Position numbers and translations under genes: made by a program. A stretch of DNA of 64,000 bases from Mucilaginibacter empetricola (GTDB lineage Bacteria; Bacteroidota; Bacteroidia; Sphingobacteriales; Sphingobacteriaceae). The notes below the pieces were generated by a model. That model saw only the letters and a program-made list of their open reading frames with translations, ran no database searches and was not told the DNA's origin. Below, one piece after another: positions 16,958-25,186 of this stretch (its first letter is position 1; the number at the start of each line of letters is the position of its first letter). The stretch covers positions 124,001-188,000 of the forward strand of contig NZ_JANUBZ010000009.1 in NCBI RefSeq assembly GCF_024808665.1. Reading direction: 5' to 3'.

Positions 16958-19282
16958 ATGTTCAGACGTTTAAAAAACCGGTTTCTAAGATATTTCGTCA
17001 TCTTTATTTACTTTGTTATCATTTTTTTCTGCTCAATTGAATTAAATTTCCTTTGGCTTTTTGGGTATTCTCCTGATATGCAGGATATTAAAACGCCTAC
17101 ACTATCACTTGCCTCGGAAGTTTATTATGCCGATGGCACCCTCATTGGCCGCTATTACCGAGAAAACCGCTCGCCTGTTGAATTTAAAAATATATCGCCA
17201 AATATCATCAACGCCCTGGTAGCTACTGAAGACGTTAGGTTCTACAAGCATAACGGTGTCGATTTTTATTCGTTTTTTACCAGTATTTTGTCAACTGCCA
17301 AAGGCGATAAACGTGGTGGCAGTACCATTACTCAACAATTGGCCAAGAATTTGTTTGAGACCCGCAAAAAGAAATCGCAGGGAATATTAAGACATGTGCC
17401 CGTTATAAAAACCATTGTTTATAAGTGCAAGGAATGGCTTACAGCTTTTAAAATTGAACATGTTTACACCAAGCAGCAAATACTTACCCTGTATTTAAAC
17501 ACGGTGCCATTTGGTAACAACACTTTCGGCATTAAAACGGCTTCGTTAAAAATTTTCAATAAAGCCCCCGATGCAGTCGACCCTGCACAGGCGGCAACGC
17601 TGGTAGGGATGTTAAAAGCAACGTCAACCTATAACCCTATAAACAACCCGGACCGTTCTTTGGAACGCAGAAATACTGTTTTAAGCCAAATGTTGAAGTA
17701 TAATTACATTAAGAAAGCTGATTATGACACCAACATTAAAAAGCCAATGACGCTTGATTTAAGTTATGTTGATAATGAAGGTCAGGGTGATTCGTATTTA
17801 AGGCAGGCCGTTGAGCGTTGGCTAAAAAAATGGTGTCACGATAATGATTATGACCTTTATCAGGATGGATTAAAGATTTATACTACCATCGATCCACGTT
17901 TGCAGCAATATGCCGAGGAAGCAGTGGCCGAAAAAATGAAAATGCTTCAAAAGCGTTTTGATAACCTTTGGGGTAATAAAAACCCGTGGAGAGATTTAAA
18001 TGGCAATGAGATAACAGATTTTGTATTAAAAGCCGAAGAACGTTTGCCTATTTATCAATTGCTTCAAAAAAAATATAATAACAATACCACGCTCATCAAT
18101 CAATATTTTGAGAAACCTAAACGCATGACGGTATTTACCTGGAATGGCGAAAAGGATACTACTTTCTCAAGTGTTGATTCGATAAAATACTACACCCGTA
18201 TTTTAAATACCGGCATGATGACCATAGAACCATCAAGCGGAAAAATAAAAGTGTGGATTGGCGGTATTGACCATAAATATTTTAATTACGATCACGTCAA
18301 TCAGTCCAGAAGACAAGCAGGTTCTACATTTAAGCCCTTTGCTTATTTAACGGCTATCGATAATGGTTATAGCCCTTGCGATGTGTTTACCGATCAGCCA
18401 GTATCCATTAAATATACAGACGAGGGTAAACAACAGGTTTGGGAACCAAAAAATGCCGACTTTAAATTCTCTTATCTGCAAATGTCATTACGCTGGGCAA
18501 TGGGCAAATCAGTTAACTCCATCACCGCGCAGGTAACAGAAAAAGTTGGCTGGGATAAAGTAGTTGAATATGCTCATAAATGCGGTATTGAAAGTCCGCT
18601 GAAATCAGTCCCCTCAGTTTCTTTGGGTTCTAACGATGTTTCTGTTTATGAAATGGTGCGCGCATACAGCACATTCTTAAATAAAGGTGTAAAAATTGAC
18701 CCTCTGCTGGTTACCAAAATAACTGATCAGCAAGGCAATGTGCTGGATGAGTTTACGTTGAAATCGGAAAAAGTACTAAGTGAAGAAACTGCCTGGCTGA
18801 TGCTGTATATGTTCCGTGGTGGTATGGAAGAACCGGGTGGTACCTCACAGGCTTTATGGGAATACCCGGGCTTATGGAAAAAAGATAACCAGATAGGTGG
18901 TAAAACAGGTACATCAACTGGATACGTTGATGGTTGGTATATGGGCATAACAAAAGATTTAGTAACTGGCGTATGGGTTGGTGCCGATGACAGAAGTGTT
19001 CATTTTACCACATCAGAAACAGGTGAAGGTTCACATACAGCACTTCCTATTTTTGGTGCCTTTATGCAGAAGGTTTATGCTGATCCAAAGTCTGGTTATA
19101 CCTACGGATTATTTCCAAAACCCTGGACTAAAATCACCAAAAAATACGATTGCCCTTCGCCGCATTTAGCAGTTGACTCTGCAGATACTGATAGCCTGTT
19201 CAGGCCGGTTGATACAACCAAAACTGAACAAACTAAACCAGATCAGGAACCAACACCGGATAATACTCCGCAAAACCGTTAA
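16958..19282 (+). CDS. Bifunctional penicillin-binding protein 1A-type (GT51 + transpeptidase)
   Basis: A 774-residue class A PBP that polymerises and cross-links peptidoglycan. Order: one N-terminal membrane anchor (residues about 11-36), GT51 glycosyltransferase with catalytic Glu91 in ATEDVRFYKHNG and RGGSTITQQLAKNL, then the transpeptidase with Ser456 in GSTFK, Ser518-x-Asn520 (SVN) and KTG (Lys649). The C-terminal tail is rich in Thr, Asp and Pro and probably disordered. All key catalytic residues are present. It stands alone, flanked by divergent ppk2 and the large TolB-like gene. Confidence 0.95.
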   Translation: MFRRLKNRFLRYFVIFIYFVIIFFCSIELNFLWLFGYSPDMQDIKTPTLSLASEVYYADGTLIGRYYRENRSPVEFKNISPNIINALVATEDVRFYKHNGVDFYSFFTSILSTAKGDKRGGSTITQQLAKNLFETRKKKSQGILRHVPVIKTIVYKCKEWLTAFKIEHVYTKQQILTLYLNTVPFGNNTFGIKTASLKIFNKAPDAVDPAQAATLVGMLKATSTYNPINNPDRSLERRNTVLSQMLKYNYIKKADYDTNIKKPMTLDLSYVDNEGQGDSYLRQAVERWLKKWCHDNDYDLYQDGLKIYTTIDPRLQQYAEEAVAEKMKMLQKRFDNLWGNKNPWRDLNGNEITDFVLKAEERLPIYQLLQKKYNNNTTLINQYFEKPKRMTVFTWNGEKDTTFSSVDSIKYYTRILNTGMMTIEPSSGKIKVWIGGIDHKYFNYDHVNQSRRQAGSTFKPFAYLTAIDNGYSPCDVFTDQPVSIKYTDEGKQQVWEPKNADFKFSYLQMSLRWAMGKSVNSITAQVTEKVGWDKVVEYAHKCGIESPLKSVPSVSLGSNDVSVYEMVRAYSTFLNKGVKIDPLLVTKITDQQGNVLDEFTLKSEKVLSEETAWLMLYMFRGGMEEPGGTSQALWEYPGLWKKDNQIGGKTGTSTGYVDGWYMGITKDLVTGVWVGADDRSVHFTTSETGEGSHTALPIFGAFMQKVYADPKSGYTYGLFPKPWTKITKKYDCPSPHLAVDSADTDSLFRPVDTTKTEQTKPDQEPTPDNTPQNR

Positions 19283-19409
19283 GAGATTACGGGTTGGTTA
19301 AGTTAATGCTTCATTACTGTTAATTTTTAACAAATGATTTATTTACTTAGTCAACCCGAAATTATCTTACTAACTTTTGTTTAAATTTACCTTTATCTAT
19401 TATCACTGT

Positions 19410-22400
19410 ATGAAGAAACACAACCCTGATTTGATTATTAAGGCTAAAAAATATTTCTATATCTTAATTTGTGTTTTGGGTACTGTGTTGATAAATACGC
19501 AGGCCAAAGCACAATACTTTGGTCAAAACAAGGTTCGCTATAAAAAATTAAAGTTTAAAGTTTACAGAACACCGCATTTTCAGATCTATTATTATCTGAA
19601 AAACGATAGTATGATTAAGCGCTTTGCACAGGAAAGCGAGGTTTGGTACACACTTCACCAACAGATTTTTAGAGATACTTTTAAAAAGCCTAATCCCATT
19701 ATTTTATATGCTAATCATCCCGATTTTCAACAAACAACGGCAATTGATGGCGATATTGATGTAGGCACAGGAGGTATAACCGAAGGGTTAAAAAACAGGG
19801 TAGTTATGCCGGTAATGGAAACTAACCAGATGACCCGGCATGTTATAGGACACGAATTGGTACATGCTTTTCAATATCATCTTTTATTGGGAAAAGACTC
19901 ATCAAACTTTGAAAATATCAACAATTTGCCTTTATGGATGATTGAAGGTATGGCCGAATACCTGTCATTAGGCAAGAGGGATTCTTATACGGCTATGTGG
20001 ATGCGGGACGCTTATCTTAATCATGATATTCCAACAATAAAAGATCTCACCGAATCCAATAAGTATTTCCCTTATCGTTATGGCGAAGCTTTTTGGTCGT
20101 TTATCGGATCAACTTACGGCGATACCGTGATTGTGCCTTTCTTTAAAAATGTGGCTCACTTCGGACTGGCAAATGGCATAAAGCGCACTTTTGGATACGA
20201 TGACAAAAACTTGTCGGATTTATGGAAAAGCGCCATTGAGGCTACTTATAAACCTTACTTAAAAGATACATTACAGATTCCGGTTGGGCACAGAATAATA
20301 GACGAGCACAATTCAGGTAAGATGAACGTTGCTCCTGCTATTAGTCCCGATGGAACGTACATTGCATTTTTGTCAGAAAAAAAGCTTTTCACTATTGATC
20401 TTTTTCTAGCCAATGCCCAAACGGGGAAAATTATCCGAAAGCTTACGAGCAAAATATCCAATACACACATTGATGAGTTTAACTTTATAGAATCGGCTGG
20501 GGCATGGTCGCCGGATAGCAGACGTTTTGCATTCAGCGTATTTAATAAGGGCCGTAACAGGATGTTGGTGGTTGATGTTGCTTCAGGTACTATTGTTGAC
20601 GATGTCTCCATGGGTAAGGCAGAACAATTTAGCAACTTGTCCTGGTCGCCTGATGGAAAAAGTATCGTTTTTCAGGGATTAGCTGAAGGTCAGGGTGATT
20701 TGTATTTATATCGATTTGATACCAAAGAGGTTAAGCAGCTTACTAACGACAAATATTCTGATTATCAACCAAGCTTTTCGAGAGATGGGAAAAAGATCGT
20801 TTTCTCAAGCGATCGAACTACTTACGATAAGTCACCGTCGCAGGACATTACCTTTAATTTAGAGGAGTTAGATATTGCGAGTGGTAAAGTGACAGATATT
20901 AAATTATTTAATGGCGCAAATAATCTAAATCCTCAATACTCGTCGGATGGTACGCAGATCTATTTTTTATCAAATAAAGATGGGTTCAGAAACATGTATC
21001 GCTATACGCCTGCAAGCGGAAAAGTTGAACAAATGACTAATTTGTTTACGGGTATCTGCGGTATTACTGAATACTCTCCCGCATTAAGTATTTCAAACAA
21101 TAACGATATTGTATACTCTTATTACCGGGCTCAAAAATATGCGCTCTATAATGCAAAAGCGTCTGATTTTAAACCGGTGATTATAGACGGGCAGGAAACA
21201 AATTTCAATGCCGGCACATTACCGCCTGCGCGTTCAGTGGGAGTTGATCTGATAAACTCTAACTTAAACAATTATCTCGCCTATCCCAAAATAGCTGCCG
21301 ACTCAATAAAAAACGTTCCCTATAAGCCATTATTTAAAATGGATTACCTGGCAAGCAGTGGGGTTGGTGCAACGGTAAGTCAATTTGGTACAGGTTTGTC
21401 AAGTGGTGTACAGGGGGTTTTTAGCGACATTTTAGGTAGAAATCAAATTTATGCCGGTTTAGCTGTAAATGGCGAAGTTTATGATTTTGGAGGACAGTTT
21501 ACTTATATTAATCAGCAAGGGCGATGGAATTTTGGGGTAAGCATATCGCATATACCATTTCAAACAGCGAATTATAGTACTGTAGCAACAACTTATCAAA
21601 ATGCCCCGGCAGTAAACGAAAATTTCGATTTGATCCGTATTTTCCAGGATCAGCTTTCATTATTTACTTCCTATCCTATTACAAAGAAAACCCGCGTGGA
21701 ATTTGGTACCGGTGCCGCACATTATTATTACAGAGTTGACCGCTATACAACTACTTATGATACCTTGGGCAATGAACTCAATTATACACATACCCATGTG
21801 CCGAATTCAACATACAACGCTGAAACCACAAATAACGGCGTTATTTTATCACCGTTTACACTTTATAACGTAAATACGGCCCTGGTTGGCGACAATTCCT
21901 TTTTTGGGGTAACTGCTCCATTAAGTGGTTATCGCTACCGTTTACAGGCTGAATATGATTTTGGTACTTATCAGTTTTTTGCGCCTACTATTGATTTGCG
22001 CGAATATGTGCGTGTTGAGCCGTTTACCCTGGCTTTCCGCTTATATGGTTATGGCCGCTTTGGTAATACCGGGAATTTGTATCAGGAATATGTAGGTTAT
22101 CCTTTTTTGATTAGAGGGTATGAGGCGCAAACATTTTATAGTAGCACAGGTAAAATACCTACAAATGGTTTTACTATTGATCAGTTATCAGGTAATCGTA
22201 TTGCTGTGGCTAATGTTGAAATACGCTTTCCACTTACAGGGCCTGAACGCTTATCGCAATTTAAATCGAGGTTTCTATTTACAGATTTGAACCTGTTTTT
22301 TGATGCTGGTTTGGCCTGGAACGCCGGCGACCAAATTAAATTTCAATCGGGCCCCGATGTAATTGGCACCGCACCTGAAGTTGACTCGAATGGCAATCCA

Positions 22401-22598
22401 GTAATTGGCCCTAATGGAAAGCAGGTGGTTGGCCCAGTTTATAGCTCTACCCAACGAGTGCCCGCAACCAGTGCGGGTATATCAATTAGGGTGAACTTTT
22501 TTGGCGCCTTTGTGTTGGAGCCTTACCTGGCATTTCCATTTAACCGTACAGATATTACCAAGCCGGTATTTGGTTTAGGGTTTACCCCTGGTTGGTAA
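19410..22598 (+). CDS. Large exported protein: HExxH metallopeptidase + TolB-like propeller + beta-barrel
   Basis: About 1062 residues, unusual three-part design. After a signal sequence ending KAQ (residue 35) comes a gluzincin-like peptidase domain: HVIGHELVHAFQYH (His148, Glu149, His152) with WMIEGMAEYL as the probable third-ligand region (Glu179 or Glu183). Residues about 300-600 are WD40-like/TolB beta-propeller repeats (SPDGTYIAFLSE, SPDSRRFAFS, SPDGKSIVFQG, SRDGKKIVFSS, SSDGTQIYFLS). The rest is a surface-antigen-like outer-membrane beta-barrel ending in a terminal aromatic (PGW). The frame opens at 19377, but MKKHNPDLII at 19410 gives a normal signal peptide. It probably acts in outer-membrane protein quality control or secretion; the true substrate is unknown. 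Confidence 0.85.
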   Translation: MKKHNPDLIIKAKKYFYILICVLGTVLINTQAKAQYFGQNKVRYKKLKFKVYRTPHFQIYYYLKNDSMIKRFAQESEVWYTLHQQIFRDTFKKPNPIILYANHPDFQQTTAIDGDIDVGTGGITEGLKNRVVMPVMETNQMTRHVIGHELVHAFQYHLLLGKDSSNFENINNLPLWMIEGMAEYLSLGKRDSYTAMWMRDAYLNHDIPTIKDLTESNKYFPYRYGEAFWSFIGSTYGDTVIVPFFKNVAHFGLANGIKRTFGYDDKNLSDLWKSAIEATYKPYLKDTLQIPVGHRIIDEHNSGKMNVAPAISPDGTYIAFLSEKKLFTIDLFLANAQTGKIIRKLTSKISNTHIDEFNFIESAGAWSPDSRRFAFSVFNKGRNRMLVVDVASGTIVDDVSMGKAEQFSNLSWSPDGKSIVFQGLAEGQGDLYLYRFDTKEVKQLTNDKYSDYQPSFSRDGKKIVFSSDRTTYDKSPSQDITFNLEELDIASGKVTDIKLFNGANNLNPQYSSDGTQIYFLSNKDGFRNMYRYTPASGKVEQMTNLFTGICGITEYSPALSISNNNDIVYSYYRAQKYALYNAKASDFKPVIIDGQETNFNAGTLPPARSVGVDLINSNLNNYLAYPKIAADSIKNVPYKPLFKMDYLASSGVGATVSQFGTGLSSGVQGVFSDILGRNQIYAGLAVNGEVYDFGGQFTYINQQGRWNFGVSISHIPFQTANYSTVATTYQNAPAVNENFDLIRIFQDQLSLFTSYPITKKTRVEFGTGAAHYYYRVDRYTTTYDTLGNELNYTHTHVPNSTYNAETTNNGVILSPFTLYNVNTALVGDNSFFGVTAPLSGYRYRLQAEYDFGTYQFFAPTIDLREYVRVEPFTLAFRLYGYGRFGNTGNLYQEYVGYPFLIRGYEAQTFYSSTGKIPTNGFTIDQLSGNRIAVANVEIRFPLTGPERLSQFKSRFLFTDLNLFFDAGLAWNAGDQIKFQSGPDVIGTAPEVDSNGNPVIGPNGKQVVGPVYSSTQRVPATSAGISIRVNFFGAFVLEPYLAFPFNRTDITKPVFGLGFTPGW

Positions 22599-22722
22599 AT
22601 ATCTTAAAACTAAGAGGATAGTGGCTGTAGGTGAGCTTTTTTGTTACAGGTTTGTGACTAAATATTTACTTTGTTAATACGATACAATGTAACTAAAGAT
22701 TAATTTTTGTTTGTTTTTATAT

Positions 22723-22730
22723 TAGTTTTG
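22723..22730 (+). promoter_or_regulatory. -7 type promoter box directly before the fasciclin gene
   Basis: TAGTTTTG matches TAnnTTTG exactly and ends four bases before the ATG at 22735. The transcription start would fall at or next to the start codon, implying a leaderless mRNA. Confidence 0.5.
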
Positions 22731-22734
22731 CGGC

Positions 22735-23343
22735 ATGAAAAAATGGTTTGTTATTTTTTACCTTGTTTTAAGTGGTTCAACCCTGTTTGCCCAGCAAACG
22801 GCGCTTACAGAACCTGTAATGGACACTGTAAAAGCGAAGTGGGGAAAGGTGAAAATTGTGGATGGAGCAACCATGATATCATCAAATGATGTAATTGAAA
22901 ATATAGCCCAATCAAAAGAATATTCAGTATTAACCAATGCAATAGAAAGTGCCGGCTTAACAGAAACTTTTAAAAGTAAGGGGCCAATAACGGTATTTGC
23001 GCCAACAAATCAGGCTTTTGATAAACTTCCTAACGGACAATTGGATACGCTCTTAAAACCGACGCATAAATTTGATTTAAGTTATTTACTTACTTATCAT
23101 GCCGTTGCCGGCAGATTGAGCGTGCACGATATTCAACGAAAAATTAATGCAAACAATGGGCAGGCCATTTTTACCACCATTGCCGGTAGTAAACTTATAG
23201 CTAAAATAGACGGTAACCGGAATATCGTTTTAATTGACGAAAATGGCGGCGAAAGCATTGTTAGTAAATTTGATATTCAACAAAGTAACGGACTGCTGCA
23301 TGTAGTAAATGCGGTTTTAATACCTAAAATTAAGCCGATATAA
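22735..23343 (+). CDS. Secreted fasciclin (FAS1) domain protein
   Basis: A 202-residue protein with signal peptide (ending LFAQ, residue 19) and one FAS1 domain, seen in GPITVFAPTNQAFDKLP (H1-like motif), LLTYHAVAGRLSV and the closing LLHVVNAVLIP. FAS1 proteins are cell-surface adhesion or matrix proteins; the bacterial ones are often secreted and of unknown partner. It stands alone, with its own -7 box immediately upstream, and is followed by msrB after 94 bases. Confidence 0.93.
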   Translation: MKKWFVIFYLVLSGSTLFAQQTALTEPVMDTVKAKWGKVKIVDGATMISSNDVIENIAQSKEYSVLTNAIESAGLTETFKSKGPITVFAPTNQAFDKLPNGQLDTLLKPTHKFDLSYLLTYHAVAGRLSVHDIQRKINANNGQAIFTTIAGSKLIAKIDGNRNIVLIDENGGESIVSKFDIQQSNGLLHVVNAVLIPKIKPI

Positions 23344-23437
23344 AAATCTGTTAAAACAACTGTTTCTATATTTTTTACGTAATTGATATCAAACAGTAGT
23401 ACTTGCTGTATAAATAATCTACTTAAAAAATTACACT

Positions 23438-23929
23438 ATGAAAAAATCAGTTTTAACAATACTGTTGCTGAGTATTATTATGATATTTGGCTGCCAGCAA
23501 AGTAAAAGTCAGCAGATTAAACAATACGACCCGAAGCGTAAAATGAGTAAAACGCCTGCTGAATGGAAAAAGAAACTCACCGCTAATCAATATTACATTA
23601 TGGTTGAAAGTGGAACAGAGTCACCTTTTCACAATGCTTATGATGAAAATCACCAAAAAGGAGTTTATGTAAGCGCAGCCACGGGTGAGGTTTTATTCTC
23701 CTCGGATGATAAATTCGACAGCGGTACAGGATGGCCCAGCTTTGTAAAACCTGTAGATTCTAAAAAAGTAGAAATAGTAAGGGACTCCAGCTTCGGCATG
23801 GATCGCGATGAAGTTATTGAACGCAGCACAGGCTTACACTTGGGCCATGTATTTGACGACGGCCCTGCTGATCGCGGCGGAAAAAGATATTGCATGAATT
23901 CCGGTGCTTTAATATTTATTAAAAAGTAA
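23438..23929 (+). CDS. msrB: Peptide-methionine (R)-S-oxide reductase MsrB, predicted lipoprotein
   Basis: A 163-residue enzyme reducing methionine-R-sulfoxide. It has a lipobox IFGC (Cys19), and the core GVYVSAATGEVLFSSDDKFDS, GTGWPSF, HLGHVFDDGP and RYCMNSGAL with catalytic Cys152. The zinc-binding CxxC pairs of many MsrBs are absent, as in the zinc-free forms. Together with the lipoprotein MsrA at 1648 it suggests full envelope methionine-sulfoxide repair from two separate genes. The last 11 bases overlap the convergent GIY-YIG gene. Confidence 0.95.
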   Translation: MKKSVLTILLLSIIMIFGCQQSKSQQIKQYDPKRKMSKTPAEWKKKLTANQYYIMVESGTESPFHNAYDENHQKGVYVSAATGEVLFSSDDKFDSGTGWPSFVKPVDSKKVEIVRDSSFGMDRDEVIERSTGLHLGHVFDDGPADRGGKRYCMNSGALIFIKK

Positions 23930-24275
23930 CCGCTTTTCTTTGCGAATTAATTGACGGACGGATTTGAGGCCTAACTCTTAAGCCGTTTTCAAAGTTTAAT
24001 CCAATGGTCAGATCTACCCAGTCCGGGTTTACAGGTCTGATCATTTTTTCTTTTTGGGGCCTGGTATAAGTGCTCACCATTTTAAACCTTTCCATTGCTT
24101 GTTCTTCGGTATTTATCTCCTCAAAATAAACAAGGCGATTAAGTTGTTTAGAGTTATCGAAAAATAAAGTAGGCATTTGACGGTAAAATTCAAGCGTTTT
24201 TAATAGGTCTGAACATAAGCCTACATGCAGGTTATTACGGTTTCTGTCGGTGATGATATAGATAAAGCGTTTCAT
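23919..24275 (-). CDS. GIY-YIG-fold protein, probably catalytically degenerate
   Basis: A 118-residue protein that starts FIYIITDRNRNNLHVGLCSDL, the expected GIY-YIG arrangement, but the second element reads HVG instead of YIG and the usual catalytic Arg context is absent. LVYFEEINTEEQAMERF and the PQKEKMIRPVNPDW block fit the UvrC-like/UPF0213 small-protein form. It probably binds DNA or has lost nuclease activity. It is divergent from the XRE-S24 regulator with an 84-base shared spacer that holds two operator-like sites, so it may belong to that regulon. It overlaps msrB by 11 bases at its end. Confidence 0.7.
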   Translation of the reverse strand: MKRFIYIITDRNRNNLHVGLCSDLLKTLEFYRQMPTLFFDNSKQLNRLVYFEEINTEEQAMERFKMVSTYTRPQKEKMIRPVNPDWVDLTIGLNFENGLRVRPQIRPSINSQRKAVTF

Positions 24276-24307
24276 TTAATAATAAAATTTGCTGGTTGAA
24301 AAAAAAT

Positions 24308-24324
24308 TACTAATTTTATGAGCA
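24308..24324. promoter_or_regulatory. Operator-like palindrome 1 (TACTAA-N5-TGAGCA)
   Basis: A 6-5-6 palindrome with half-sites TACTAA and TGAGCA, each 5 or 6 of 6 to a TRCTAA/TTAGYA consensus. It shares layout with site 2 at 24331; the centres are 23 bp apart, about two helix turns. It lies between the divergent GIY-YIG and XRE-S24 genes. Confidence 0.5.
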
Positions 24325-24330
24325 TAAAAA

Positions 24331-24347
24331 TACTAATAATTTTAGCA
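24331..24347. promoter_or_regulatory. Operator-like palindrome 2 (TACTAA-N5-TTAGCA)
   Basis: The better of the two sites; the half-sites TACTAA and TTAGCA are inverted with one mismatch. It lies 12 bases before the preferred start of the XRE-S24 regulator, a position suited to autorepression. Confidence 0.55.
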
Positions 24348-24359
24348 ATTCCAAATTTT

Positions 24360-25133
24360 ATGTCAAATATTCCTTCAAATATTAAATTCCTTCGTAAAAA
24401 GAAAGGCCTTACACAACAGCAATTTGCTGATGAAATAGGCATAAAAAGGTCACTTGTAGGGGCTTACGAAGAAGAAAGGGCTGACCCTAAATATGATTTA
24501 CTAAAAAAAATAGCATTGTTTTTTGATATATCAATTGACGACTTTATTAACGAAGTTATAGATGAAAAGTGGGCGCCCAAGCCTAAAGGCAACCCGGCTA
24601 ATCTGCGGGTTTTAAGTATTTCTGTTGATAAAGACGAAAATGAGAATATAGAACTGGTGCCAATGAAGGCAAGCGCGGGCTATTTAAACGGTTATGCCGA
24701 TCCGGAATTTGTGGCACAATTGCCGAAATTTTATTTGCCGATGTTTAAACAGGGCACTTACCGCGCGTTTGAAATAAAAGGAGACTCGATGCTTCCGCTA
24801 CAGACAGGTACTATTATTATAGGCGAGTATGTTGAAAACTGGGCGGATGTTAAAACAGCCGAAACTTATGTGGTTATTTCAAAAAGCGACGGCGTTGTTT
24901 ACAAACGTATCGGAAACAAATTTAAAGACAATAAGAAATTAAAGTTAGTTTCCGATAACCCGGTTTACGAACCTTACGAAATAAGCGGCGAAGATATTTT
25001 GGAAATATGGAAAGCAAAAGCATACATCTCCACACACTTGCCAATGCCCACCCCCGAGCCAACGCTTGAAAGCTTAACTGCTATGATGGCGCAAATGCAA
25101 CGCTCTATTTCAAATCTGCAAAGCAATAACTAA
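24360..25133 (+). CDS. XRE-type regulator with LexA-like S24 peptidase domain
   Basis: A 257-residue regulator. Residues 6-66 form a helix-turn-helix (KKGLTQQQFADEIGIKRSLV). The C-terminal domain is an S24/LexA-like peptidase: Ser143 in KGDSMLP, Lys182 in VVYKRIG, and a candidate self-cleavage site Ala106-Gly107 in KASAGYLNGY. All three elements needed for RecA-stimulated self-cleavage are present. The earlier in-frame Met at 24318 would put operator site 2 inside the gene, so 24360 is preferred. It is probably a damage-responsive repressor controlling itself and the divergent GIY-YIG gene. In other Bacteroidota similar regulators sit beside ImuA/ImuB; none are here. Confidence 0.85.
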   Translation: MSNIPSNIKFLRKKKGLTQQQFADEIGIKRSLVGAYEEERADPKYDLLKKIALFFDISIDDFINEVIDEKWAPKPKGNPANLRVLSISVDKDENENIELVPMKASAGYLNGYADPEFVAQLPKFYLPMFKQGTYRAFEIKGDSMLPLQTGTIIIGEYVENWADVKTAETYVVISKSDGVVYKRIGNKFKDNKKLKLVSDNPVYEPYEISGEDILEIWKAKAYISTHLPMPTPEPTLESLTAMMAQMQRSISNLQSNN

Positions 25134-25145
25134 GTGTTAAAAAAC

Positions 25146-25186
25146 ACAAAGGGAACTTTTACCTAAGAGTTTCCTTTGTATTTTAA
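25146..25186. terminator. Bidirectional terminator
   Basis: ACAAAGGGAACTTTT on the left pairs with AAGAGTTTCCTTTGT on the right (with G-U pairs), flanked by A- and T-runs. It lies between the convergent regulator and protease-like genes; the right arm runs into the end of the latter. Confidence 0.65.

Noticed and set aside
20255..20635. 126-residue open frame on the minus strand
   Set aside because: It lies fully inside the TolB-propeller coding frame of the plus-strand gene and lacks any domain or start signal; antisense shadow.
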